This document shows, piece after piece, positions 23,950 through 34,615 of a stretch of 64,000 bases of DNA. Position 1 is the stretch's first letter; every line of letters begins with the position of its first letter. The DNA is from Xenopus tropicalis (taxonomy: Eukaryota; Chordata; Amphibia; Anura; Pipidae). The stretch spans positions 140,488,006 through 140,552,005 of the forward strand of contig NC_030681.2 of NCBI RefSeq assembly GCF_000004195.4, given 5' to 3'. Below the pieces are notes generated by a model that worked only from the letters and a program-made list of their open reading frames with translations, was not told where the DNA came from and made no database searches. The position numbers and the translations under genes were made by a program.

Positions 23950-24474
23950 TTAAGTGGACCTGTCACCCAGACATAAAAAGCTGTATAATAAAAGCCCTTT
24001 TCAAATTAAGCATGTAACCCAAAGTCATTTGTTATTAACACATCTATGCCCATTATATAAGCATTTAAAGGTCCCAGCTGTCAATCATATATTGCCTGAC
24101 CCGCCTCTATGCCTTATGGGGCATAGGGTTGGGGCAGACAGTTACTTTCACTTTCAATTCAGAACTTCTTAGATGTCACTGCACTCCTCAGTTCCCCCTC
24201 CCTCCTCACCATGTAATTGTGTAACCAGTGCATGGATATAGGCATCAGATCCCCCCATACTGGCACAGAAACAAGATTTTATCAGGATACACAGCTTGCC
24301 TTAATAACAGTGTCCACAAAATGGAGCCTGCCTGTTTTCTGCAAATGTGAATTCCAGTGCTGAAGGAAATAAGTTTAAAATAATTTATATAGTGTAATTG
24401 AGGTTTATTTTGCTTGACAAACACAATAGAAAACAGTTTGTAATTATTTCTTTGGGTGAAAAGTCCCCTTTAAG
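23950..24474 (+). mobile_element. 'Agtggacctgtcaccc' MITE, copy 1
   Basis: The left end is taagtggacctgtcaccc and the right end gggtgaaaagtccccttta. Shared internal words are agacataaaaagctgtataa, tgtcaatcatatattgcctg, cctctatgcc and aaacaagatttt. Further copies lie at 54138-54666 and, reversed, at 62809-63305. TTAA at the ends suggests a TTAA-targeting (Kolobok/piggyBac-like) origin. Confidence 0.9.
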
Positions 24475-24822
24475 AATTACTGGCCGCCCCCTGGGATCAT
24501 AGGATTCAGTGCACACAAACTAACCATGTGAAATGTCACCTTAGAAACTAATATAACAGGTATATCTGACAGCAACCATTACAGGTAAAGCTGAGGGTCA
24601 TAGGCAGGATATTCATTGTACACAGGGTACACATAAAATAGCAAATAAAGCACTGCTCCGCCAATAGGTACAGCTGGCTTTTTTATTATTATTTGTGCCA
24701 GGAAACTGGAATGTACCAATTCTCACCTCAGAGCAGGTAACTGAACCCAAATACAAAGCATATCTTATAAGCAATAATGTAAATATCCCACAAAAAATGG
24801 TAATGGGCTCTGCCAATCTTAC
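24475..24822. other. intron downstream of exon h
   Basis: Unique intron DNA next to the donor of exon h. Nothing recognised. Confidence 0.5.
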
Positions 24823-24925
24823 CTCATAGCAAGTATCCGCATCCAAACACTTATACACATTTTGCTGCATTTCTAGGATATCTTGCAGCAGACCCTTCCA
24901 ATGGCTCTCGCTAACCGGAGGTTGT
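24823..24925 (-). CDS. nbas: NBAS internal exon h (Sec39 domain)
   Basis: This 103-nt exon has acceptor tttcccaatag and donor gtaaga. One base completes the lysine split in exon g, followed by 34 codons to a codon boundary. The peptide contains QPPVSESHWKGLLQDILEMQ and NVYKCLDADTCYE. The PPVSESHW and MQQNVY-x-CLD-x-D-x-CYE pattern matches recalled NBAS. A dispersed repeat starts about 25 bp upstream of the acceptor (24951), leaving only a short T-rich tract of unique sequence there. Confidence 0.96.
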
Positions 24926-24950
24926 CTATTGGGAAAAAAAATATATTAGT

Positions 24951-25175
24951 AACATAGTAAGTTAGGTTGAAAAAAGACGTACGTCCATCACGTTCAACCA
25001 TAATGCCTATATATAACCTGCCTAACTGCTAGTTGATCCAGAGGAAGGCAAAAACCCCATCTGAAGCCTCTCTAATTTGCTGCAGAGCGAATCATTCTGA
25101 GAATGATTGGCCATAAAGGTGCAACACCTGGGTAGTATAAAGGGCATGGCTACATAGCAGGTACTGACTATATTA
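24951..25175. repeat. Dispersed 'acatagtaag...ccatctgaag' repeat
   Basis: Words aacatagtaagttaggttga, acgtccatcacgttcaacc, cctgcctaactgctag, ttgatccagaggaagg and ccatctgaagcctctc are characteristic of a dispersed frog repeat. It starts about 25 bp upstream of the exon h acceptor. A related but distinct element is at 53214. The class could not be fixed by eye. Confidence 0.65.
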
Positions 25176-25469
25176 TATCCCCCAATGACAGGGTCAGGCT
25201 GGGCCCTGCACCCCCCAGTCTGACCCTGCCCAATGAGTACTGATTTTGTTTACTTTTATGTGTTTTTGCTACATTAGTCTGAGGTAATTAAATACCATAA
25301 GCCTGGCAGTGTGTATTATACATATAGTATTCAGAGTTGCAACTATGCAGAGTAAATGTCAGCTGGTCAAGAGGTTGCCTCTTAGTATACTTGTCTTTCT
25401 GGAAAACACCATCAAAGGTGAAATTTTAAAAAGGCTGGAGACTTCATGTCTGGAATGAATAGATGTAAA

Positions 25470-25680
25470 GGGGAAGGTTCACCTTTAAGATAACTTTTAG
25501 TATGTTATAAAATGTACTATTCCTAGCAAGTTTGCAATTGGTCTACACTAATTTTTTTTCATAGTTTGTGAATAATTTGCTTTCTTTGACTCGCCAGTTG
25601 GACAGCACTGGCCTGGGGATTATTGCTTCTCTATTAGTTTCTCTTTATTTACCTGTTGCTTCTACCGTAGAGTCACCAGA
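25470..25680 (+). mobile_element. T2-like MITE with an embedded hAT terminus
   Basis: The left end aaggttcacctttaag is followed by tagtatgttataaaatg and tcctagcaagtttgcaattg, as in T2-type MITEs. At 25594-25615 the sequence ends with agttggacagcactg, exactly the terminus of the hAT MITEs at 27604 and 49365, sitting where the T2 consensus would continue. It may be a remnant of an hAT insertion. Confidence 0.6.
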
Positions 25681-27180
25681 TTTTTTGAGAATTCAGGGGC
25701 ACGTTTAGAAAATGCTAACCTAATAGCAATTTAACTACCATGCAATCAATGCAGCCCTGCAACATGCAGGTAGTAGCCGTACCACAACAGGGCAAGTGCA
25801 GATACATACACACGTGTATGGTCTAGGGAAGCCTACATTTCTGGAAAAGAATACCGGCCTTCCTATATATTTATCTTTCCTCTCTATTAATAACATTGGC
25901 ATCAAGTATAATTTTTATTGGCCTGGGTGGCATTATTTTTGCAGCCGGTGGAAAAAACGTGCGTATTTATGGGTTTATATCCACCATGTCTTATGGGTAA
26001 TGTAGGCTTAGCCAGCATCAGATTATACATGTTTGGTACAGGAGCCATAAAAACGCATTTCTTTATATGTGAGTAATTTGCTCAACACTCTTTAAACAAT
26101 GAGCAACCCCATCTGATCAGTTGGGATATTAGCTGTGGGGGCAGTTGCTAAAACGAGTATACATGTGGGCTGGATAGTGCTGGGGGGAGAGGCTGTTACC
26201 AGACAGCATGTGAGGACTGCAGAGTAGATGTGCTAGAGCCTGCAGGTAGAAGCCATGATGGACCAGCTGGAGAGAAGGAACCAGACCACCATGTTTTGTG
26301 TTTGTTGGTAACAATAATGTAGACTAGGCATTGATCCTTAATTGTAAGTAACATAAATATTGTTTAAGTTCAATCATTTAATTTGTAACAGTCGCTTTAT
26401 TTATATATTATTCAATATATTTCCTTTAATTCAGAGTTATATTGGTGGATTCATTGTCTGCTTCTCAAAAGAATCGTAACCCTAGTAAGACGGGTAAATA
26501 ATATTATTATGGCTATTATATCAAATATGGTGATATGAGTTCCTTTTTGATATCTCACGGAATCACAGTGCAAACCAGCAGAATATTCTTGATTAGCCAA
26601 TTATATAGATGACGGCAGTCCCAGAGGTTTATTTGCTGACCCCAATTACTTTCCCGCCATGTGTTTCTTAAACCTGACCTCAATGAGTTGAGGATCATCG
26701 CACTTCATCAGAGGCTTGCAGCATTGTGTACTCTTTGTATTGCTCCAGAGCGTACAACATAGACATGTGTCACTGGTTGACATAGGATATAAACTCGGAA
26801 AATCCAGGGCAACTCCCAGTGGTAATCATAACCCCGGTTCTTCCCCACTCAGCAGAAGATGCTTCAGGAGCTTGATGTGTCCATCAGAATCAAAAATCAA
26901 AAGACTCAGTATAGACTAATCCCCAATAAAAGTGGAGATGTATTCAAAGTTTTATCTCGAGTTTATGATTTCCATTTATCCGCAATTGCTTGTGATTGGA
27001 AGCAAAGGAAGTTAGTAGATCTGGTTAATTTTAGGTTAAAAGCCTCCTCTAGAAATGAATTGTTGTAAAGCAATATAAGCTAGTGACTTTCCTGGAATAA
27101 AACTTTCAGCCAAAACCCTATAGTAATGTGTGAAAAACTCAACCCACACCTTAACCTGCACCCAACCCTAACCTGTAAAG
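25681..27180. other. intron, no clear element
   Basis: About 1.5 kb. Frames of 60-70 codons occur on both strands (for example near 26716-27068) but show no recognisable protein and overlap each other. I see no repeat I can name. Confidence 0.45.
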
Positions 27181-27183
27181 CCT

Positions 27184-27595
27184 TAAAGGGGATATATACC
27201 ATCAATTTTTACAATGCACTAAACCATGTCAAATAACGTAAAATAGAAGGAAGTGCTTTTATTTTAATACCTTTGGGTTCAAATATGTCCATAACTGCTT
27301 GAAAACTGTGCTCTACCCAGACCTTATGCCACAGCTTCCGGTTTAGGCTCTTCAGTGTCTATCCCTCAGAGCCGCTGGCCCTCATAGACTTCTATGACAC
27401 CCTCACCTACTTAAAGTGAAGTGAATATTCATAGAGTGGGTGGGGCTTAGTGATGTCACAGGCAGTCTGTTCCTGTTCTACTCGCTCCTCTCTTAACCCC
27501 CCCCCCCCACCCAGCAGCACAAGCAGAGAGACACAGAAGGAGGGAGGGCTTTCCCTGCTGCTGCTGAGTAAAAATGAGAGGTCCTGATGCAAATG
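27184..27595. mobile_element. probable TTAAAGGGG-type MITE fragment
   Basis: The left end ttaaaggggatatataccat resembles the TTAAAGG termini of T2-type elements. No convincing right end was found. A C-run at about 27497 and 'gatgtcacaggcagtctgtt' follow. Low certainty. Confidence 0.4.
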
Positions 27596-27603
27596 CCCTA
27601 GAC

Positions 27604-28622
27604 CAGTGCTGTCCAACTGGCGGCCCGCGGGCCGCCAGTTGGACAGCACTGAAGTAGCATACAGACTGGGAAGACATGGGTACGGGTTGGGTACAGGTCC
27701 TACCATGGCAAAATTCTGCGGGTAAGGGGCAGATGTGGGTTAAAGGAGACATTTTATATAAAGTTCATATTCAGTTATAATATTCATCCTCCCTCAAAAT
27801 GTTAAATGCTGCAGAAAGAAAGATGTTTTGAAAGCATTTTACCCCCCTCTGTGTGGCCCCCCACCTGTCTGGCTGCTTTGATGGCTTACCTTTGTGTAAG
27901 CTTTAAATGGTATCAATACTGGCATGGTCAACACCTCAGATTCAGGCTGTAAACCCCCTGTATTGTTTAAAAATGTAATCCCCTGTGTTGTTTACACCTT
28001 TTAATCCCTGCATTATACTCCCCCTGCAATGTTCACACCTCAGGTTCAGGCTGTAATCACCCCCATTGTTCACCTGTTCACACCTCAGAAACCCCAAAAT
28101 AAACCCTGCACACTATAAAAAGAACATACTGTATACTGTGGTGGTACTGCAATTAAAAAGTTTTTTAATATATAGTTATTGTGCAAACTGTAGGAGCAGT
28201 GCCAGCATTGTGTCACTGTAGGCTGCCTGTGTGTGCCATAATCTGCCTGCCCTATTCTGGCTGTGTGCACCATACTCTGCCTGCCTTATGCTGCCTGTGT
28301 GCACCATACTCTGCCTGCCCTATGCTGCCTGTATGTGCCATACACACAGGCAGCATAGGGCAGGCAGAGTATGGCACACACAGGCAGGGTAGGGAAGGCA
28401 GAGTATGGCACACACAGGCAGGGTAGGGAAGGCAGAGTATGGCAGGTTTTTGCTGTACTACCACCATTAATATGGCTATGGTCATGCAATAACATGGGTG
28501 TGGTTTCAAGTGGGTGTGGTTTTAAAAAAGGGAGTGGTCAAAACTAGCTTCCATTATCGGCCCTCCACCACGGAGGCCGGAAAAATTCCGGCCCTCGGTA
28601 CCACAGAAGTTGGACAGCACTG
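27604..28622 (+). mobile_element. hAT-type MITE, rearranged, copy 1 (8-bp TSD)
   Basis: The termini are cagtgctgtccaactggcgg and agttggacagcactg. The same 8 bp, ccctagac, flanks both sides (27596-27603 and 28623-28630), a perfect target duplication of the size made by hAT transposases. Directly after the left terminus an inverted copy of the terminus makes a 48-bp palindrome, followed by about 190 bp of foreign DNA before the normal interior resumes (ccctctgtgtggcccccc). A palindromic 34-bp-type minisatellite lies at about 28210-28445. No transposase is present. Confidence 0.93.
28210..28445. repeat. 34-bp minisatellite, inverted at its centre
   Basis: Units in one orientation (ctgcctgtgtgcaccatact) give way near 28339 to units in the other (agtatggcacacacaggcag). 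Around the centre, arms 28309-28336 and 28342-28369 pair with one mismatch and a 5-nt spacer. It shares its unit with the array at 49810-50445. Confidence 0.9.
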
Positions 28623-28758
28623 CCCTAGACCTTCAGACTGGGGAGATGAACAGGAATCCAAATAAGGGAGGCACTCACAGAAAACCACCAAAAGCTGTTA
28701 AAAGAAACTAAAGACTATCTGCCTGATTGGGGGTTTCTTTGAATATTTATTTTCCTGT

Positions 28759-29170
28759 TATTTATTTATTACACATTTCCATAGTGCTTTTACAGAGATT
28801 ATCATTCCCATCAGTCCCTGCCCCAGTGGAGCTTACAATCTAAGGTCCCTATCCCATTCCCATCAGTACCTGCCCCAGTGGAGCTTACAATCTAAGGTCC
28901 CTATCACATTCCCATCAGTCCCTGCCCCAGTGGAGCTTACAGTCTAAGGTCCCTATCCCATTCCCATCAGCCCCTGCCCCAGTGGAGCTTACAATCTAAG
29001 GTCCCTATCACATTCCCATCAGTCCCTGCCCCAGTGAGCTTACAATCTAAGGTCCCTATCACATTCCCATCAGCCCCTGCCCCAGTGAGCTTACAATCTA
29101 AGGTCCCTATCCCATTCCCATCAGTACCTGCCCCAGTGGAGCTTACAATCTAAGGTCCCTATCACACACT
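28759..29170. repeat. 52-bp minisatellite, ~7 units
   Basis: The unit begins cattcccatcagtccctgcc and continues ccagtggagcttacaatcta and aggtccctatc. Starts at 28803, 28855, 28907, 28959, 29011, 29062 and 29113 show a 52/51-bp period. The unit is unrelated to the 52-bp satellite at 1225. It seems to derive from the 3' region of a dispersed repeat ('agcttacaatctaaggtccc') also glimpsed near 47240. Confidence 0.93.
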
Positions 29171-30439
29171 ATGATCAATGTGGATGGTACAGAATAAGTA
29201 ACCCTTCTGCATTTCTCGACTATCCTATTCTGTAACCCTTGTTAAATTAGCGTAAGATCAGCTGTTTAAATTCCTTCCATTAGCAGATTATTATAAAACT
29301 GATATAAAGGTAAACTTTGCCTTTATGAAATGCGCACATTAAAAAGTCAATATGGAAATGCTCACTCCAATCAATTTTATTTTTCTCCCTTATCGCAATG
29401 TGATTTTTTTTTGGCAAATGATCCTTTCAACAGTGGGCAAAGATCAGCTCATGTATAAGAAAGGAGAGACGCCGAGAACATTTTTGTAGATACAAATGAA
29501 ATAATGGAAAGATCCTAACAAGTAATTACAGCAGGCAATCAATAGTCTAATCTGCAGGAATGATATCCCTTAAATGAACAGCAGATCTAGCAGCTGCTTT
29601 AATACAAGGTCAGGGGGAAAAAAGAAAACGAGTGGGGGGGGGGTTGAATAAATGTCAGTCTGATCCTTTTCTAATCGCAAGAGTGCAAGCAAGATAATAA
29701 ATAATGAAGCTGAGGGGTAAGACTACAAAATATAGGCCTTTTGTCCTGGGATTTGCAATATCCTTGTTTGATTAAAGTCAAGTTAACACCACGCTGACAC
29801 CGAGACCGCTGGACACATTATAATGTATAGCCAGATGGCGTTTGCTCACGTGCCCTGAATGCAAACTTTCCCCAAACAGCGGGAAACCATCATTAAAAAT
29901 AATGTTAATTCTGTCCTCTCCTACCCTGGGAAACAAGGCTGGCAGAGGGCACGCAGCAAAATAAAAAGGAAGGGGTATGGGTGGAAAGGATTCTCCCCGC
30001 GGCGGCCAGCTAAGTAACAGGTACCGTATTAGCGTGTTCCTCTCCGACAAGTTTCAAATCTATAAAGAAAAGACACTCTATTTATGAGGATATCTTCCCT
30101 TTAATGCTAGCTCAGGTTTTGCACTATTACCAGAGGTGACAGTGATATATTATCCCAAGGAGAGGAAGTGTAAAGGCCTGGATTTGGGCGTCTCAAGCAG
30201 AAAGTACAGAAAACTGGATAATCTTAAGCTTCAGAGACAAAAAAAAAAAAAAGAAAAATGTTAGAATAGACTGCAGTCGGCTTTGTTCTGATTCATATAA
30301 TATGGATCACTTTTACACTTTTTAAAATGACGTTTATTGCTCATTATTCAAAGAGTTTATTAGGAACTCAGCCTAAACACAACTTTTTGAAAAGTAAACA
30401 ATTTCAAGCAGCTTGAATATCCATCGATTGGAAAATCTG
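29171..30439. other. intron, no repeat recognised
   Basis: About 1.3 kb of unique-looking intron sequence. Possible conserved blocks cannot be told apart by eye. A 13-A run lies near 30240. Confidence 0.4.
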
Positions 30440-30915
30440 CAGCCTTTTCATGATTCTTATTGTAATAATATGGTTTGGAACAGTTCCCTAAGCCCCGCCC
30501 CCTGTTCCCCTGCTGATCTGGCTGACTACTTTGTGACTCAAATAATGTAACAGTAGTTGCCTGTCCTCAGCCTGCATCCTCCCAATCCCACAATTCCCTG
30601 CTGCACATGTGATGTCACTAAGGAAAGGAACATGACAGTGAAATGCATTGTAGGTCATGTATTTCCTTCATGCTGTCTGTAAGCTGTGGAGAAGTTGTAA
30701 TTTGTAACCTCAATATTTTAGTCCCTCCTCCCCTGCTAGGATTTCAAATGCAGCAGAAAGAGAGGAACTGTTTTGCAGCTTAATTTTTTAAAAAAATGGT
30801 ATTTATTCATACTTTTTGAAGAAACAGATTACAGTGATGAGTATATTAAGGGTTTCTGTATTGTGTGGGGCTTTTTAGCAAATTTTGGTTTGGAAGCCGG
30901 AGTTCCCTTTTAAGC
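30440..30915. mobile_element. possible MITE ending 'cggagttcccttttaa'
   Basis: The right end ggaagccggagttccctttt and internal 'agccccgccccctgttcccc', 'gatgtcac' and 'aatgcagcagaaagagagga' resemble a frog MITE family. The left end (ggtttggaacagttccc) is only loosely complementary. Moderate to low certainty. Confidence 0.45.
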
Positions 30916-31235
30916 CCTTAGTCTGGGGACAGACTGAGGCCTGGGGACATTGCAGGGTCAGGGAAGGCTCTGAAACACTGCTGTTACTGGGGTTAATGAA
31001 TGGTGCAGCCCAATGTGGCCCACTACATGGCAAAAATGAATCTTATACTTTCTTGTACAGATCAAGACCTATTTTGTTGTGTCCCAAGAAAGACTAGCGA
31101 GAACAATAACACATGTTGCTCTTTGTGTAAAAAACTGAAGACTGAGCACAAACTTCATACTAACCTTGGATTGGAAAACAGATGTTGTTAAGGCAGGTGT
31201 GTGCATACTGTTGGGCGTATAGTGCAGCCGAGGTC

Positions 31236-31475
31236 ATTGGAAAGGGAGTGTTCATCTTCGAATGAAATTTTTGTATGTTGCAGAGAGTGATATTCTTAGA
31301 AAATACTTTTTTTTATTATTTGTGGCTTTTCAATGATTGTCAGTGACACCTAATTAAAAGCTGGGAAGGGGCAAGTGAATAACTTAAAATCTACAAAACA
31401 CAAAAAATGAAGACCAATTGAAAAGTTGCAAAGACCTGGTAATTCTATTATATACTGAAAGTTGACCTAAATATG
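31236..31475 (+). mobile_element. degraded T2-like MITE
   Basis: The words gtgttcatcttcgaatg, tatgttgcagagagtgatat, accaattgaaaagttgc and tactgaaagttgacc are eroded versions of T2-type end sequences in the expected order. Confidence 0.55.
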
Positions 31476-31486
31476 AACTACTCCTA

Positions 31487-31645
31487 TCACTGGGCAAATT
31501 TGCAGTAAACCATAGCAAACAATCAGTGGTTGGCTTTTTTTCAGCCAGCTGCAGGTAGAACAATGAATGCAACAATTTGATTGGTTGTTATTCTGTAGGT
31601 TACTTCCCATAGGCAAATTTGCCCAGTGCTGATAAAAGACCCCCA
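31487..31645. repeat. Dispersed repeat with 'ccaatcagtgattggc', copy 1
   Basis: The ends are cactgggcaaatttgc and gcaaatttgcccagtgctga, an inverted pair. Inside are aacaatcagtggttggc, agccagctgcaggtag and acaatttgattggttg. The same design is at 40700-40850, and looser versions lie at 59270-59530. Confidence 0.75.
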
Positions 31646-31710
31646 CTGGGCAATAGACACGAACACTGAATAGCCACCTGACAGTTAAACACAAATGATA
31701 CATATTACAG

Positions 31711-31738
31711 TTATATATATATATATATATATATATAT
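31711..31738. repeat. (AT)n microsatellite
   Basis: About 28 bp of uninterrupted AT dinucleotides. A shorter AT run lies at 32096-32114. The 136-codon minus-strand frame across it is not coding. Confidence 0.9.
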
Positions 31739-31739
31739 C

Positions 31740-32560
31740 TTTTGCTTTGCACATGTTCATTCCTGCATCATTTCTCTGTTGTAAATATGTGTAAAAATTT
31801 GTAAAATATATTTCTTTGAAGCTTCTATGTTTGATCTTGCACTTAGGGGGTGGGGAATCACTATTTGCACAGCACATGACGTCATGAGCAGAAATTTGGC
31901 GCCAGTTTGGGTTTATGGGTAGGTTTGCTGTAGTGTTTGTTCACTTTGAGAAGTGTGGACACAATAAATTTTCTTTATTTTTCACTAAGACCTGTGAGTG
32001 CGGCATCTACTTTTCTTCTGTACTATACGATTTTGTATACTGCACCCAGGCACCTGTGACCCTATTGTGACGTGAGTGCCTGCTTCTCCTCCTCTTGATA
32101 TATATATATATATACATACAGTATTTTCATGCATTTAATTTTGATATTCCTTGAATGTGTTCTGAACTGTTACAATTATTTAGGTTATTCAGCCATCCAA
32201 TACAAGCTTGATTAAGGGCCATAGGAGACGCACATAAAAGGTACCGTTGAAGGCCCTAATCATTATTTTCCAATGTTCCGCGCTTTAATTAGACTTTGGC
32301 GAGCAGGAGAGCCTCGAGAGCTCTGAGCCGCTCATTACAATAGTAAACTGCATTCCAATCATTTTCATTCAACATGCTTGAAATGCTACTTCAGCAGAAC
32401 AAACAAAGTAAATTAGATTGCTTTTCCCTTCAAAAACTAAGCATCGCTCTTAATTGTAAGTGTCACTTTCCCCATAGAAGACAAAGCTGAAAGAAAAAGT
32501 TTCTTTAGTGAAACGATACAAGGGCTGCTCAAGATGGCATCAATACCGCCGCTATCTTAC
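31740..32560. other. intron downstream of exon g, candidate conserved block
   Basis: Unique intron DNA. The part near 32195-32470 (cgctttaattagactttggc, gagccgctcattacaatag, catgcttgaaatgctac) has a non-repetitive, homeodomain-site-rich look typical of conserved non-coding elements. This is an impression only, without alignment. Confidence 0.4.
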
Positions 32561-32683
32561 TTGCGTCCTGTGTGCCTCGTCAGTCGGACGATCAGCTTCC
32601 GGGCTTCCTCAGCACTTGTCTGGGTTTCTTTCACAAATGATATGGGCTTCTGCAGGCCATGCTTCTCCAGTATCTCTGACACA
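32561..32683 (-). CDS. nbas: NBAS internal exon g (Sec39 domain)
   Basis: This 123-nt exon has acceptor gtccccag and donor gtaaga. One base completes the serine split in exon f. Forty codons follow, and the exon ends with AA of a split lysine. The peptide includes EILEKHGLQKPISFVKETQ and EEARKLIVRLTRHTGR. The LEKHGL-x-KPISFVK-x-TQ and EEARKL-x-VRLTRHTGRK runs are strong NBAS signatures. A MITE end lies about 35 bp upstream of the acceptor (around 32718), unusually near the branch-point zone. Confidence 0.97.
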
Positions 32684-32717
32684 CTGGGGACAGAATGAAT
32701 AAAGTGATAAGACATGG

Positions 32718-33300
32718 AGGTTTAATGATATACTGTCACTGCAAAACATCAGTTAATAGAGCTTCTCCAGCAGAATTTTGCATTGTAATCTGTTTTTCAA
32801 AATATTTTCTATATATAATTTTGAAATGTCACATGGGACTAGCCATATTCTTCATTTCTCAGGGTGCCACAGCCATGTGACTTGGGCTCTGATAAACTTC
32901 AGTCACACTTTACTGCTGCGCTGCAAGTTGGAGTGATATCCCCCCCCGGCAGCCGATCAGCAGAACAATGGGAAGGGAGCAAGATAGCAGCTCCCAGTAG
33001 GTATCAGAATAGCACTCAATAGTAAGAAATCCAAGTCCGGCTTGGGACTCCTCCAGTTACATGGGAGTAGGAGAAACAATAGGTTAGCTGAAAGCAGTTC
33101 TAATGTGTAGCGCTGGCTGAAAGCTCAGACTCAGGCACAAGGCACTGAGATGGCGCCTACACACCAATATTACAACTAAAAATACATTTGTTGGTTGAAG
33201 AATGCAATTTTAAATGGCAGAGTGAATTATTTGCTATGTAAACAGTGTAAAATAGAAATAAAATACACCATAAAAATAATGACAGAATCTCATTAAGTAC
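32718..33300 (-). mobile_element. 'Atactgtcatg' MITE, reversed copy
   Basis: This reads as the reverse complement of the element at 45078-45564. Shared words in order are cagtcacactttactgctgc, agccgatcagcagaacaatg, gggagcaagatagcagctcc, tatcagaatagcactcaata and ccggcttgggactcctccag. The ends ttaatgatatactgtca and atgacagaatctcatta are degraded inverted repeats. One end is about 35 bp from the acceptor of exon g. Confidence 0.85.
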
Positions 33301-33969
33301 AAAGAATGGATACTGAAGGTTAAACATGTGTGATACCAGCGAAAGCTTAAACAAAATACTCCCAGTGCTATACAACCAGCCTTCTCTGTGCTCTCCAGAG
33401 TGTTGGGGTAGAGCTTCACTAATTCTCCCTGATCTGCCAACAGGTAAGACCCCTTCCCAGAGGTGATACAATGGAGAACCACCAGAGAACTAAGAGAAGG
33501 CCTAATACTAAATCTTCTGCAAACCAATCTGAATCTGATCTCTAATTTGCATCTTTTTATTTAGGGGAAATGCATATTCTGTAAACAAAAAAATTGCAGA
33601 CTTAAGTTATACAGTCACATGACATTAAAGGGCATATTGATTAAACTTTGTATGTGTATCATTTTTGTGGATAAATGTCTCCCATAGCCTACTACATGAG
33701 GCCACCAGCTTTAACATGGTGCAGTTTTGTATTAGAGTTTGTTGTCGTTTTTACACTTAATAAATTCTGAAAATTTGCGGTTTTAAAATAATTAAATACA
33801 CTTTTTTTTTGCCCTAAAAAGTTTTATTCAGGGAAAAGAAATGAAGAGAAAAGAAATATGAATGTTAATCCATCTGCCCCAAGGATTTGGATTTGACCGA
33901 ACACTGAAATTCTTTAAAAAATGTTGGGCCAAATCCTAAATCCTTTATGCTGTTCAACCCTAAAGCTAG
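33301..33969. other. intron, no feature recognised
   Basis: AT-rich intron DNA. Nothing recognised. Confidence 0.5.
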
Positions 33970-34150
33970 GCCAGGGCTGTCCAATTGGCTGAGGCCAGAT
34001 GTGGCCCTCCAAAGGATTTTGATGCCCCCCAGCCTGCTCAGATGCTCCATAGACTTCATAGTCATCATTATTTTATTTTAATCCGGCCCTCGACCATGTT
34101 TTATGAGAAATCGTCTAACCACCGCATGTTATAAGTTGGACAGCATTATG
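33970..34150 (+). mobile_element. hAT-type MITE, short old copy
   Basis: Starts gccagggctgtccaattggc, has the family words tgtggccctcc and atccggccctcgaccatg, and ends agttggacagca. It lacks the 34-bp minisatellite entirely, showing that the family exists without the array. No clear target duplication remains. Confidence 0.7.
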
Positions 34151-34172
34151 TAATAGTTTGCTAATCATTATC

Positions 34173-34615
34173 TTAAAGAAGAAGGAAAGGTAAAAACTAA
34201 GTAAGCTTTATAAGAAAGGTCTATGTAAATACAGCCATAAGCACTTACAGTAATGCTGCACTGAGCCCTCTATCAAAAGAAACACAGGATTTCTTGTCTC
34301 TTTTTTTGTAAACATGATGTTCCAGTGTCTGACTTCCTCTCTCACAAATATCCTTAATTCCCGAGGCCAGAGTCTGAGCAGTTCTCTCCTGCTCCCCATC
34401 CCACCAGAATGCTAAGAACTCCCTCCCCTCGGCTAGAGCTGCAGGAAGGAAGCTTCTTAAAATGGCAGCTGCATCTTAGGCAAAGGGAGAAAGCTTCTAA
34501 AGCCGTTTACTCGGGTATGTTTATGGTTTCTGCAGAATAAATATATTGTTCTAGGTGGCACTAATGTGGCAAATCTATTGGCAGTAAAATGCCAATATTA
34601 CTTCTTCTCCTTTAA
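34173..34615 (+). mobile_element. 'aaggagaaggaaagg' MITE, copy 3
   Basis: The left end is ttaaagaagaaggaaaggta and the right end attacttcttctccttta. It is complete, with tttataagaaaggtctatg, cctctatcaaaagaaacac and gtggcactaatgtggcaaat. It lies in the f-g intron. Confidence 0.9.

Noticed and set aside
31467..31877. 136-codon minus-strand frame
   Set aside because: It crosses an AT microsatellite and a dispersed repeat. No coding character.
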